A stretch of 64,000 nucleotides of DNA from the NCBI GenBank assembly GCA_014621425.1, contig JAANBB010000032.1:62001-126000 (forward strand), read 5' to 3'. The position numbers and the translations under genes were made by a program. The DNA comes from Cylindrodendrum hubeiense (Eukaryota; Ascomycota; Sordariomycetes; Hypocreales; Nectriaceae). The first letter of the stretch is position 1; each line of letters starts with the position of its first letter. A model generated the notes under the pieces. That model did not search any database and was not told the DNA's origin. It saw only the letters and a program-made list of their open reading frames with translations. Below, piece by piece: positions 1 to 11,769 of this stretch.

Positions 1-693
1 CAACTGCAAGATACATTACGGAGTCATTACCGGGGCGAGTCCATTGAGAATATCATCTCGAATGCCATGGCTATCTACAAGCACTGGAACATGAACTATG
101 GTGCCTTCTTCCGGGATATGGTTGACCAGTACCACACGGTTCCAATGCAAATGCGGATTTGGTGTGTTCACGCTGTCGCATACTTCCACTGCGCAGTGTT
201 GATCCTCGCTGATTTGATTGAATTGGTAGATGGCAATGGGCTCGGCTTAGAACATTCCTCTCAGATCCGCATCAACATTGGCGTGGTCAAGTGCTTGAGA
301 ATGGATAGCACCAAACTCATTTCCGATCTCGCAAAAGCTTCAGGACGTCCCCCAGATATTGATATTCCCGGTCTGAACCTCGATGTGGTCAAACGAGTCA
401 TCTTGCCGGAACCCTGGACAATGATTCTGATTAGAGTTTTCACTAAGGTAGCTATGATTCGGCTGACCGAAATTGAAGAGGCAGTTCGGTATGAATACGA
501 CCCATCAGGAAATTCCTCAATTAGAAACCTGGTAGGACAATGCGAGAATTGCATAAAAGCACTCTACTATTTGGGGAGGAAATCGGACATGGCGCGGGCT
601 ATTGGTGCTGTTCTTTTGTCAGCAATACGTCCGCATTTGGTAGCGACGGCTAGGTTTAAGCCTAGCTTTGAAGAAGGTAATACTCTATTTTGA
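1..693 (+). CDS. C-terminal part of a fungal transcription factor (5' end outside window)
   Basis: The frame is open from base 1 to a TGA at 691-693, giving 230 residues with no intron, so the N-terminal and DNA-binding part lies upstream of the window. The piece begins with a helix ending in an in-frame Met at base 67 (MAIYKHWNMNYGAFF) and continues with hydrophobic helices (MRIWCVHAVAYFHCAVLILADL). This layout is usual in the C-terminal half of Zn2Cys6 regulators with a fungal-specific domain. No zinc cluster is visible in the window, so the class is inferred from the tail only. The neighbour is a convergent LaeA-like methyltransferase. I cannot say which pathway it controls. Confidence 0.6.
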   Translation, partial: QLQDTLRSHYRGESIENIISNAMAIYKHWNMNYGAFFRDMVDQYHTVPMQMRIWCVHAVAYFHCAVLILADLIELVDGNGLGLEHSSQIRINIGVVKCLRMDSTKLISDLAKASGRPPDIDIPGLNLDVVKRVILPEPWTMILIRVFTKVAMIRLTEIEEAVRYEYDPSGNSSIRNLVGQCENCIKALYYLGRKSDMARAIGAVLLSAIRPHLVATARFKPSFEEGNTLF

Positions 694-907
694 GGCTGCT
701 TGTTACTTTTATATAAAGAAGTTTTATGGCTAGGGAAGAAGACTTTACAAGAAGTCTCTAAATCATCTCTATAATTGTGTTGGCTTGATATCAATAGCTG
801 TCAGGTTCGCCATACTCGGCTATAATACAATAACGACTTATAATGTATTGCAACCCTAAAATAGTGACTATTGAAGTAAAAAGAATCATGGAAGACAGGA
901 GTAGCAT

Positions 908-2563
908 TTATTCGGGTTTCCGAGCCCACACGATCTTTTGCCAATACCAGCCATGTTTCTTTCCAGAGCGGATTTCGCGCCTCAAGTGAGCGATGTAAAC
1001 CTGGATGTCCTCTTTAGTCCAGTTACCCAAAACATTAGTCATGAACACAATCAGTCCTTCAAAGTCGGCTTCCATGGCTAGCTGTACGTATTGACCGATC
1101 TCTCGAAGTTTTAGGTCTTTTGGCCAACTGCCAATTGGTGACTGTTGCGATCGAGAACGTTAGCGAGACCAATATGCCGGAAATTGAGATGAAATATGCT
1201 TGAAAAGTCCTGACCTTGTACTTGTGCTCATGTAGATCAACAAACCCAGCTTCCTCCAACGACTTGTTCTGAACTTTGTCTTGAAAGACAGTGAAAGTTC
1301 GGCCTATCTTTTGGCCGCCTTCAACAAATATCTTGCCCCACTGACCCATAGCATCACTTTCTTCAATAGTATTATCGTCGCTCTGTATGTGCGCTGATGG
1401 TTCCATGGTCTCAATTATTCCACCAGGCTTGAGGCATCTGTAGGCTTGTTTAAAGAGGGCAGTCCAGTCAGCGATGCACCCGCTCAAGAAACGAATGTGC
1501 ACGTAATCGAGAGAAGCGGGGGCGAAAGTCCACTCTTGGGTGCAGTCGTCAATTTGGCTACACAAAGAGAATTGTTAGAAAATCTTATTAGGTAGTTCTG
1601 TGAGAAATATCGTATGAAGAAAGGTTTCCGTGAAATTAGAGTTAGATATGATGTAGTGGAGCCATGAACGAATCCTTCGTATGCCTAGGCACTTACAATT
1701 GGAGATTGGGTGGAACCCAGCTCGGTTGAATGGGAGAGATGTCAGTTCCAATGACCTCAGCCCCAGGGAACTCATCGGCGAAGTCACTAGATAGCGTTTG
1801 TTAGCCTTCATCGCTTAAAAAGAAGACAGGTCAGCTTACATGGCCCACATTCCTATGAAGTGACGACAGGAATCAGATTTTTGGACATGAAAGGAGAAAC
1901 GATAAGCTGTTGTATAGGCTCGACGTACCTGTTCCTGTTCCGATGTCGACTACCGTCTGTAGATAAATGTCAGCATATCAATACGGGATTGAAATAGCGG
2001 ACTCTGCCTGATTAAGACTGACCTTTATTTTCTTCTCATCAAGGTCTGCCAGAAAAAGCTTTCCATCTAGACCCAGAGTCTGAACATGATGGCTTTCAAT
2101 CCATGAGTATCGACCATAATGTCGAATGAGGTGGCTTGGAGATAGAACTTACTTGATATCTGCAGCTTCATTTTGTTGTTCATCGTTGGATCCCCTTGCC
2201 CATATGTATTAGCTTCAAATACCTTCTCGGATAACGGAGAGATCCATCTACCAGTAGTGCGCATCTCCCTGCTCACTATGAAATCTTCGACCAAGAATGG
2301 TCCTGTACTTTAGGATGCTAGAGGTGATAGACGCAGTTGAGCTGTGAGAATCTCCCAGCGCTGAGTCAGTATCATCGTCATCGGGTACCTCCTGCAAGGG
2401 AAGAACATTAGCCACATTTTGCAGAAGGTGGGTTGCTCATTTGTACTTCTGCTGCATCTACCCAGTGCTGGGGAGGGAGAAGGGCCGAGGTCCCTGGCTC
2501 GGCAGTAGTCGTCGCCTCCGGAACCGTCGGCGCGGTAGTAGTCTCCTCGATTCTCTCAGACAT
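908..2563 (-). CDS. LaeA-like SAM-dependent methyltransferase
   Basis: A multi-exon gene. The start [10 protein letters not shown] is at 2563 and the last exon ends with WARKPE and a TAA at 908-910. Exons that can be joined in frame are 2447-2563, 2252-2391, 2153-2194 and 2023-2092, followed by further exons. The N terminus is acidic and Thr/Pro-rich. [13 protein letters not shown] segment leads into the SAM-binding motif [10 protein letters not shown], then [10 protein letters not shown] and [12 protein letters not shown], and a C-terminal [16 protein letters not shown]. This order is typical of the large LaeA-like family (methyltransferase domain 23). LaeA itself regulates secondary metabolism in the nucleus, but most paralogues are uncharacterised and some act on small molecules, so a regulatory role is not assumed. 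A TF tail lies to the left and an MFS relic and a Zn2Cys6 regulator to the right, as often at secondary-metabolite loci. Confidence 0.85.
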
Positions 2564-3500
2564 TTTGAAGATGCACAGAGAGAAAACAGAGTGGCATGAT
2601 CGAGAGACGGGGAAGACACAGAGTGCAGTTGGAGCGGAGAAGAGTCGATTGCCCACTTAAGCGAGGTTTCATTCCAGAATGGAACCACATCACACAACCC
2701 ATACTGAAGCTAGTGACTGTGATGTATGCACGTCCGGCTGCCTCACATGGGCAAACCAGCATTAACATGGGGATCTGCATTCAATCACACGTTGATCCTA
2801 GAGGTGGTAGAAACCGTAGGACGGATCACTGACGAATCATTCTGACTTCAACGATCTCATTATCAAACTTTGCATATCTATGTACGATAACATCCTTCCC
2901 AGATAGCGTAATTCCTTTAAATGGCAGTTTCACTGAGCGCGGTTTCCCCAATTCGCAACTCGAACGCCGGCCGGCTAAAACTGGGGTTTCCCGTTCCCTC
3001 TAGCCATTTGGCTTTTCCTCCAACGCATTGTCACGGCGCTTGGCGATAGTTGTCAGCTCCTTATAGGCCCGGGGGTGAAGCCGGCAGTGGAAGGCATTAG
3101 CGTTGCACTAGCGGGCCGCTCTTTCAAATAGCCGAGCAACAGTTTTATTATTCAAGAAATACCGCAATGGAAAGAGGAAAGAGGAAACATAAGGTACGTA
3201 GAACAAATGATCTCGTCGTGTGAACTTGATGGACAATTTTATTGGACGGTTTCTACTCATTTTGTGCTGCGTATGATTTCAGAACACATCAGGAATGGGA
3301 AATCAGGAATGCTCCTCGACAGGTATGAATCAACCTATTGTAAAACGGGGTTTGGAAAAGATATTTAAATCACTAGAATAAACTTCAAGTGTTGGCGAGA
3401 TCTGTAGCCCTAGACTTCGGAACCCATGAGGCATCGTCTGATGTTTTCAGTTGAGTCACGTGTTGTTCAACTCAGAACTCAGAACCGGTAGCTACCATGG
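2564..3500. other. Intergenic, no convincing gene
   Basis: This is the upstream region of the methyltransferase. The only thing seen is a tiny possible spliced ORF starting at 3167 (about 41 codons, with a GTACGT donor and a TTTCAG acceptor), which is too small to support. Confidence 0.5.
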
Positions 3501-4500
3501 TCTATTGGTCTAGTGCCTCCTGACCAAGCTGGTTCAAATGCTGATTGCCATCATAGCTTGATTGAAAACTTGTTTCGGAGGCTTTCACCGTACTTGTTCC
3601 CGTATCCATTCGAGCGAGTAAAATGGGGGCATACGTTTCTCTCATGAGAATAAGACCCAGAATTGTTTGAACGCCGCCCTGCTGCACACTTAGTGATCTG
3701 CTCAGTAACTAGGTGGAGGGTAGCCCTTTTACGATAATACTGATGATCCATAATGTCCATCACCAACTCAAATCCGCAGCTACAAAGCCCCCAATAATAG
3801 GGCCAAGTATCTATATCACTGAATGTTAGTCACCATAGTCTACATGAGCTGTTTGGAAAAGGCTAACAGGGACTAGGAGCGGGCTAATGCCGAACCCAGC
3901 CATTGCCGCCCCCCTCTTCTCAACAGGGACCAAGTCTACAATGGTGCCACCGCCGATATTAACAGGCGCAGCGCCGGCGCAACCAGCTAGGAATCGGCAT
4001 ATTAGAAATGATGCGAGGTTCTTAGAAGTGGCGCAGTCAATAGTGAAAGCAAGAAATACCACATTGCAGATATGATAGATCCATGGGCGGCCATAGAGCC
4101 CAGAAAGTGGAGCAATCACCAAAGGGCCCGACGCGAACCCCAGTAGGTAAATAGAAACGGTGAAAGAAGCAATAGTTGAGTTTGTGATGGAAAATGCGTC
4201 CACTACCTCTTCTGCAGCTGGGGAAAATAATGTTACGGCAAGGCTTCTATGGATGTAGTCAGTACTATGATTCAATTATTCGAACAGAGGCACCCTGAGT
4301 ATACCATACACTACTAATGTGATGAAGCTGACGAGAGCAATATGTGTTACTCGCTGCGTCCTGGGCCAGTTGTAGGGATATCGTGGGTCATCAGGCCCCC
4401 CCCCCCCAGTCAACCAAGGTGTCTTAGCCTTGTGAATCGGGTCTGTGTTCCATAGCGATTCGATCTTGTTGCTCGCTCTGAGCTGAGCCCAGATGAGAGC
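3501..4500 (-). pseudogene. Decayed MFS transporter, DHA1 drug:H+ antiporter type
   Basis: On the minus strand the N-terminal half of a DHA1 multidrug transporter is readable. A DDPRYPYNWP lead-in is followed by TM1, a probable short intron around 4254-4320, and then the antiporter hallmarks SIYLLGFASGPL, APLSGLYGR, FLICRFLAGCAGAAP, GGGTIVDL and EKRGAAMA. After another probable intron (about 3811-3870) the reading IIGGFVAADLSW meets TGA where a Trp would fit, then a TAG. It recovers at LMRETYAPILLAR, a conserved DHA1 motif after TM6. The second six-helix half is missing. A 12-C run (about 4396-4407) sits in the N-terminal part, and no clean start codon is visible upstream. Intact relatives are about 500 residues. 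The TGG-to-TGA change fits repeat-induced point mutation, but one site does not prove it. It is very unlikely to make a working pump. Confidence 0.75.
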
Positions 4501-4651
4501 GTGCCAACTGTAGTTTCATATTGGCGCCGGGACTACCTGTTTAAATACTTATATTGTGATAGAAATCACACGGTGTAGTCAATGAAATGGTCAGATCAGC
4601 ATCTTCACTTAGGTCGACCATCCGAGGCCGAAGTTGCCTCATCTGGGAACC

Positions 4652-4684
4652 GGGATCGGGGGATCGGAGGGTCGGAGGGTCGGG
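4652..4684 (+). other. G-rich tract with G-quadruplex pattern
   Basis: There are five runs of three or more G: 4652-4654, 4658-4662, 4669-4671, 4677-4679 and 4682-4684. The loops are 2-6 nt. The tract lies about 140 bp upstream of the Zn2Cys6 regulator start. Quadruplex formation is inferred from the pattern only. Nothing else is seen in 4501-4824. Confidence 0.4.
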
Positions 4685-4824
4685 TCGCTGTGAACCCGAC
4701 TCGTCAGGTCATTTTCGTTGCGGCACTGTTGACCAATCAGATTGTCAGTATAAGTGGAGATATGGGTATATGAATCAGCCCAAGCAGTTGTCCATCGAGA
4801 TACCTCGATCAAACGAGAAGGCTC

Positions 4825-7003
4825 ATGCAAGAAATGGATACGTCACCCTCAGAGCCATCCACAGGCGGGAAACCGCGCCCTCCGCCGAATAGACGCAGAG
4901 ATAAGGACCAGCTATCATGCGAGTTGTGCCGGAGGCGAAAGTGAGTATTTCCGTCCATTTTCGCGTGCGGGGACACCCATCTGACTGCATAAATTAGGAC
5001 GCGGTGCGACCGACAACGGCCCTGCAGCACATGCTCAAACCGAGGGCTATCTTCTTCCTGTGTTTATCCTGTCAGCTCACGCGCTACAATTGTCCATGGC
5101 AGTTCGACCGGTGTTCAGGGTGACCTAAAAGGGAGATTGGCTGCCTTGGAAGATCAAATTGTCTCTTTATTAGAGAGACCCCACGTCCCGTCAGTACCAA
5201 GTACCACCGCCACACCGTTGGACAGCACTCCTGGGCTGGTCCATTGTACACCCGATCATGGACTCCGCGGCAATCTTCACTCTACCTCAACCGAGATCGT
5301 ATATGTCAGCCACGTCCATTGGACCTCGATCCTCAATAGCATTATTGAGCTCAAAGACGAGATTCAACAGCAAAGTGAAGCGGAATCTTCACAGATCTGC
5401 AATTCCTCTGCAAGGGCGTTTGCTGGACCACAGCTACTCTATGGATGTACCTTAACATCCTTGGAAAACCTCCTCACAATCCTGCCCGCACGGGAGGTGG
5501 TAGATCGCTTGGTGTTGACCTATTTCCATGACATAGAAATGGCGCCATGTGAGTGTTTTGTGAAATCCAATCACCTTGACTCCTGGAGGTTACTACGTAG
5601 GTAGTTCCGTATCACTGACGAATTATTTACTTTAGCATTTCCGTGTCTCCACGAAGAAACCTTTCTCCGACAGGTACAACTTCCTTGACACCTAACAAAG
5701 TCACATCTACGCACCGTACATTACAGTTTACAAGACTAAAGCACTACATCGGGAACGTCGTTCAGGTCCAGTCATAGCTAACAGATAACATATCTAGTAC
5801 GAAGAATTTTGGGAAGAACCATCAGAAACATCTATCATCTGGCTAGGCCTGTTATTTGGGGTCATGTCACTGGCATCTCAGTTCAAGTGGGGTGGAGACG
5901 ATGAAGAAACCCAGCCACCCAACCTGTCAGATGGAGCGCAGTATGCCACGGAAATCGTGCAATGTCTTTGCCTGGGTGGATATGCTGATGGAGGACCTCA
6001 CGTCGTGGAAGCCCTGTTGCATTATATGATGATTGAGCATTTGTCACGTCCTGATACGGAGGCCAAAGTCTGGCTCGTTTTGGGTACCATTCTACGTATA
6101 GCCTTACGCATGGGTTATCACCGTGATCCCTCGCACTTCCCAAATATGACCCCCTACGAAGGCGAAATGAGAAGGCGAGTGTGGGCATTCCTCTATTCTG
6201 CTGATATTATGCTATCTGCGCAGGTTGGATGCCCGAAACTAGTCCAGGAGGGCCAGTGGGATACTCAACCTCCGCGGAATTTATCCGACAGCGATTTCAA
6301 CGAAACGAGCACAGAAATTCCTATACCACTGCCGAGCGATGAGTCTACGACAATACAATACATTCGAGCTCGGTACAAAATGGTTGCTGTAATGGGAATA
6401 ATGTACCAAACAGCCATGAACACAAGTCGAGAGTCCTGCGACCTTCGAGGCTTGAATAGGCTCCTAGACGAAACTTATGATTCTCTCCCGCCTCGCCTCA
6501 AACTTACAGCAAATGGAGACTGGCTTTTCGGCTCAGTCAAGGACATCGTTCAGCGAATAATCATGGCTGGTTTCCTTCATAAAGCGCGAATTATCCTCCA
6601 CTGGCAATTCTTGGTCGCATCTGGTCCGCTTAATGACCCGAGCGAGATTCATAATGCCCAAGACATCTGCGCCAATGCCGCGCTTCAGGTTCTGAAAAAC
6701 CAGCAAATCTTAGAAACAGCAATAGAGCCTGGAGGGCCCTTATTTCTTTCCAAGATCAAGATGTCATCAACGATATCGAACGAGTTTCTTACGGCAACTA
6801 CCATTTTGTCATCATTGCTTTGCCAGGCCATTCCCTCGCCTACTAGACTGAACAAAAGTCTGAAATTGGAAATTTTAGCAACTCTCAAAAATTCGTACAG
6901 GATATGGGCCCAATCAAGTAATTGGTCACGAGAGGCAAGGAGGGCGACTGAATTACTGCAACTTGTATTCAACAAGGTGGACCCTGGGACTATGTTTCTT
7001 TAA
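4825..7003 (+). CDS. Zn2Cys6 transcription factor with fungal-specific domain
   Basis: Exons 4825-4940, 4998-5548, 5636-5673 and 5798-7003 join to 636 codons with GT-AG introns. A Pro/Arg-rich N terminus precedes a zinc cluster of spacing C-X2-C-X6-C-X5-C-X2-C-X8-C (SCELCRRRK, then TRCDRQRPC), split by the first intron, followed by a short linker helix (GRLAALEDQIVSLLE). The middle homology region includes FPCLHEETFLRQYEEFW, and the remainder is the helical fungal_trans domain (MGYHRDPS, EGEMRRRVWAFLY, with the usual R-R-R-V-W stretch). Such proteins bind CGG-type half-sites as nuclear dimers. The target is unknown. The divergent neighbour is the dead DHA1 transporter, a common regulator-transporter pairing, so it could be the former regulator of that pump. 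The start 4825 was chosen because it precedes the cluster in frame; 4834 is an alternative. Confidence 0.93.
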
Positions 7004-7429
7004 CACACGGTGTTAGGGTGAGCCAAGCGTTGGATGTCAGGTTGATTGTAGCTTTACCTTAATTCACGAATCATCTTTTCTCGAAGAGAGATTCGCAAGA
7101 AAACCATGCAATGGGGTGATTGAATATTTGGGGGTTTGAAACGCTTTAATTTCTATCACAAACACTCTCATCAATTTCACGTTGTTTATCGTTTTCTCAT
7201 AATACCTCGAACATGTAAAACCAAGCAGCCGAGGACGTCCTTTAGTTCCAACCTACCATAGAAATAGGTAACCCCGCCGTGATAAGGGCAGCGGATTACC
7301 TTTTCAAGGTAGATAGGTAGTCATTTCAACCATTTTTAATGCACTTCTCGTCCAACTCTCTCCCCTCCCATGAATCATTGGTTGTTGAATATCCTTGAAT
7401 CGCAAACTCCTTCTCCTCTGCAACTGGGC
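7004..7429. other. Convergent intergenic region
   Basis: This lies between the convergent regulator and the PQ-loop gene. I see only 3' untranslated-type sequence. Confidence 0.5.
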
Positions 7430-8654
7430 TTAGCCTCGCTTTTCCTCAGAGGCGTTCTCCACATCACGGGCTTCCTGCTTGGGGCCATCGTTACTGCGAT
7501 TGCGGTACATAAAGTACTGGCTAAAGACACCGCAGTCTTCCAGTAGGTTGATGATGCTGCCGCCCAGCCAGCTGAGGTTGATAAGCATGTATCGTCCATA
7601 AATACCACTCGCCTCGCCAGATCTGCAGGTTGTACCGGCGCATTTAGGTTCGTAGGCGAAGATGGAGAGAACGTAGGTGACATTTCCCAGACAGGAGAAG
7701 ATGAAGAATAGCATGGCGAGGCCTTCTGTTGTTTTTCGCTTCCAGTTTAAATATAGCTGGGGTAGTCGTGAGGCGATATATGTGACTGCACCGAGGTATC
7801 CAAAAACCTGACCTGTAGTGTTGAACTCGAGGGAGTCTTCGCTTTGAACTTCCTCGTCCCTCTTTTGACCGGAGACCTTGACACTAATAAGCCATCCAAA
7901 GAACCCAGCTGTCAAGACAATCAAGACAATAAGAGTATTCCACAAAAATGATCGAAGAAGAGCACGCGGCGGTTTCGGGGCAGGATTCCGTGGTTGATCC
8001 GGAGTGGTAGAGGAAGCATCTGATGTGTCTGAGCCCCGTCGGTCGCTAAGGATGTCCTTATCCAAAACTGATTCATCAGATGAAAGAGCGTTGATATCGT
8101 ATGGTTCAATAGGAAGAGTTGAAAGGCTATTGAGGTCATATGATTCGACAGGAGCCGCGGCCGGGTTTGTAACAGGTGTGCTAGGTTTGCGAAAGATGTA
8201 TCCGCGATAGAAAAACATTTGACCTAGAAGGACAAGGTCTGCAACAGTATAGTAGACAGCGAGGATAATCTATGGTGTGATTACGTTAGTGCGCCGGCCG
8301 ACAGCTGGGGGGCCTTCTAATAGTCTCGTACCATCGACGTCAGGACGCCTTGTAGGGTAGATCCAATGATATTGAAGATATCTCCAACCAACCAAATGAG
8401 AATAAAATGAAGAGAAAGAGCATCGGCATTTTTCCTTTTGAAATTTTGCAAGATTTGAGGTGTGAAAACGACAGCTAGGTTGAGGTGTTAGCAAAGGGAC
8501 GTTGCAGTTAAGTAAGAAGGCATCATACTCCAGCATGCAATTGACATTGCACTAGATTAAAAAATAGTGGTTAGCAGGCATAGGCCATGGTATTATCATT
8601 ATTAAGGACTTACCCGAAGATGCCCGAGGCAGCTTCAAGATCGAGGACCAGCAT
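7430..8654 (-). CDS. PQ-loop vacuolar membrane transporter (YPQ/PQLC2-like)
   Basis: The start MLVLDLEAASGIFG is at 8654. Short exons read through AMSIACW, VVFTPQILQNFKRKNADALS (first PQ-loop), LVGDIFNIIG and LAVYYTVADLVLLGQMFFYRG, and the last exon ends with a stop at 7430. A polar Ser/Asp-rich central loop separates a second set of helices with RLPQLYLNWKRKTTEGLA, the second PQ motif, and LSWLGGSIINLLEDCGVFSQYFMY. Two PQ motifs and seven helices are the family plan. Yeast Ypq1-3 and human PQLC2 export cationic amino acids from vacuole or lysosome. That role is likely here but not shown. It appears intact and is a housekeeping-type gene among accessory genes. The central loop is longer than the minimal family member, as is common in filamentous fungi. 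Confidence 0.9.
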
Positions 8655-10564
8655 GATGGCGGTGGTTGTAGTCGTTGTTTGACTAAGGTAAGTCGAAGTT
8701 TGAGAGCACAGAGCGTTTGATGATGCGATGTTAATAAGATCTGACGAGACCCCTATCTTAATATGGAAACGCAAAGAGATGCGCGAGTCAGTAATTAAAG
8801 ACAAGGCCATGTACCGCTTTTGTATCGGATCGATACCATCTGGTGAATGGCATGTTGGACATGAGATCTTCATTCGGTCATCTCTCCAACCTCCATCATT
8901 CGTTCTGATGCCGTTGCAATAGGAATGCGAAGTGTGGGAACCCGTGATGGGAAACCGCCGAAGCGCCGAAGCGCCAGACCATCCGACCCGCTTGGACATT
9001 TTGCATGCAAGGGACGACTTTAAACTTCTTTGAACTCTCTGACACTCGCATACATGTCGAGAAGAAGACTACGTGTCGATGCCGCTAGGATATTCCCACG
9101 TAAACGAGATGTCCTGGGGCACCTATAGAACCTCGAAGATGCCAGAATTTGAGATTGCAAGCCTATACACAGCCCCAATCAGCCCTGACATCATCAATGT
9201 GATGTTTTGTGAATTTCATACCACCGGAAAGGCGGTCTACGTATCTCTCCTCATTAAACCTAATTCTGGCCACCAGCTTGACATGTGTTGTAGGTCATCA
9301 GCCTTGGCACACCCTTACAATCTTCATATTTCGGCACAAGTCCATATTTGACAGAATCGACTTGAAATCTAGACCACCGTCGACTAAATGTTTTGCTCCT
9401 TCTGTCCGGTTTGACAGAAATGTTCATAAAATGTGGCTCCCATGACGAGGGCACGTTTCCTCCCAGACGTTTCCCAACCTCCTGAGGATCATGTCTCCCT
9501 TCAAAACGAAGGAGGGTGATCCCGTTTCACGTAGAAAAGTGGTCAAAGCGCGTTGTCGACATAGAGATTACGCCTTGCGCCTTGATGATTTGATGATCTG
9601 GAAGCCACTTGATGGCTGGGATATGTAAGTGCCATTTTCGGGCCGATGGTGGCGCCTATTCTTATTGCGGGTAAGACACGTTTCTCTGGCCACACAACCA
9701 AACTAGGCTAGATAGCAGGGAGGCCCCTGGATTAAAAAGTGTAAATAACGCTAGAGATTCAATAATTGTCGGTTATGAGCGGCCTAATGGGGTTCCTGAG
9801 GGGCTATGTCAGTGATATTCGACGATTTTCCTGACGACGTCCGAGTTGAAGTCATTCAGACGACTACCACACCCCACTAGTAACGTCTACTGCACATGAT
9901 ACGACCTCCTTATTAACACATGAGACCTGGATCATGTAATCAGATGATTGAGATATCTGCCGTTGTGCTACGATTCGCTGTTCGCCCTCACGTAATCTCT
10001 GGGATCCGTTGAGTATCACTGCAGACGAGACGGATGGTGTCGCAGTGAGAATAATTGATAAAATCGAAGAGGTTTAAATAAAGGGCCATGGGTGTATTCC
10101 TGACCTCGGCAATAAACTATACCACAGAGTGGAGAGTATAGTAATATTGTGTTCTTCGACCCGCTAGTTCCAGATACAATTTTGGCACTATACCCATCGT
10201 TTTCTACTGTGAGCACCTAAAATGCGGGGTATTAATGGCGTGATAGCAATCATCCATATGAAGCCAATGATAGTCAAGCAAATTGTTTGCATTTACGCGC
10301 TCTCCAGGCTCAGAGATTTAGATCCTCGAGGGTAGATCATGTAGCAATTCGGTACCATAGTCTGAACCCTTCAAATGCTCATCATACTCTTCACCATAGA
10401 ATGTAGAGTATAGATAGATGACCAGATCTTAACGCCTTGGGCATCCAAAAATCTGTCTGCGTAGCAAGGAGGTAAGGGGTGTGGCGTTCCTCATCCCAGC
10501 GTCGGGTCATGTCTTGCCCGCTACTAGTCGCCGGTGGACCCTGTGACTTACTAGGCACATAGCT
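8655..10564. other. Long gene-free stretch
   Basis: I read about 1.9 kb on both strands. Only short ORFs below 100 codons occur, with no recognisable domain, no paired splice sites joining them and no terminal repeats. The left end is the PQ-loop promoter; the rest may be degraded sequence. Confidence 0.5.
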
Positions 10565-11409
10565 CGGTTCGTCTCAAGTCCGGGAAGCTTACTATTTGAC
10601 TATCGGCTCATCGGGGTGCTCGAACTGGCCGTGAAAAGTTCTCTCGGCCGATGATATGGTTGAGTGTCCATACCAATCGAACAATGTGACCCCGCAGGTG
10701 CTTGGAATATCTCCGAAAACCTGCATGACAGCTCTTATCACAGAGACTGGGGCGTCGATCTCGAATTTGTAGAACAGACCATACCCTGATCTCAGGCGGA
10801 CAATGAAACACGGCCAGCGCCCAGATGTCGCTTTTGGGTCGGAGAGAAAGTCGAGTATCGTGAAGATGTATCTGAGGGTCCATCACGTTCACCTTCATGA
10901 CACCGAGCCGCTGAATATAGATTAGCGTCGGCTTTGGCTACTTGACAGCTCACATGGCATGCCAGCCAAGGTCAGGTCCTCCTCGTTATGCAGTGAGACA
11001 AGTTTTGGATTGAAGGCCCCGATACTGGCATGACGAGACATAAATGTCGGCCATTTGGATCTTGAATGTGGAATAATCGGCTGTAGATGACATACCTCGG
11101 GTCGTCGCTCCATCTTGCCGTGATGCGATAGCTCAGGATGACATTCGCTTCGAGGGATGATAATTCTTTGGCTACAAATATTTTCAAGGCCAGTCAACCT
11201 AGCTTCACTATATCGAATGTCGCCCGAATAGTCGCATATCCTCCATGGCTGAGCTTGTGAACGATTCGGTGACGGCCACCGTCGTGTCGGTCTCCGAGGT
11301 GGCCAGGGCGGAACCCGCGGCGCTGGAAGCACTGCATGTCTTCAGTCTGGGCGACATTTGGCAAAAGGAAACAAGTAAATTCGCAAACTTCGTCATATTC
11401 ATGATTAGA
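10565..11409 (-). pseudogene. Broken SRPK-like protein kinase
   Basis: Pieces of one serine/arginine-protein-kinase-like gene lie in different frames in the right order on the minus strand. They are FRPGHLGD and RIVHKLSHGGYATI (glycine-rich loop); then ALKI, the lysine strand, with EANVILSYR; then DPNGRHLCLVMPVSGPSI, the family hinge region; then PKSDIWALA of the activation-segment helix; and after a one-base frame change RSGYGLFYKFEIDAPVSVIRAVMQ. A TGA interrupts before ALKI and another follows the hinge. The catalytic HRD loop and the DFG region cannot be found between hinge and SDIWALA, and the spacing is too short, so the core is deleted. The family is normally 380-450 residues. An active kinase is excluded in this state. 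Fungal genomes carry many such SRPK-like copies and decay is common. Confidence 0.72.
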
Positions 11410-11769
11410 AGGCTCGCTTAAGCGCAGATTTGTTTGAAAACGGAAGAGTTGATCAGATTAAGTGAAAAGTCCGACAATTATGCGCATGCTACCTGCCCAA
11501 TTGCCCTGTAATGGACGAGGCTGACGTAAACATAACCGATATCGACGGCGTAGTTGGAACCCACGGGCCAGTCTTTACCCACTTCGGCTTGTGGCTGGAC
11601 GGCCACATCTCCGGCTTGTCGTGTCTTACCCCGCCGTCGAGAAGCATCAATTCTCTTGCTCGCTCTGTCGCCATGTGCCGAGACGCTCAATGTTCCTGAA
11701 GCCGTCGTCTCGCCCTCAGTGCGCCGTATCGTCTCATCACCGCGATTGAATTGGGGCTCCCGGGACAGG

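Noticed and set aside
3167..3381. Tiny spliced ORF (about 41 codons) with good donor and acceptor
   Set aside because: Too short, with no family features; splice-like words occur by chance.
9073..9445. Overlapping ORFs of 78-92 codons
   Set aside because: No domain features, no splice partners, and similar ORFs occur on the other strand.
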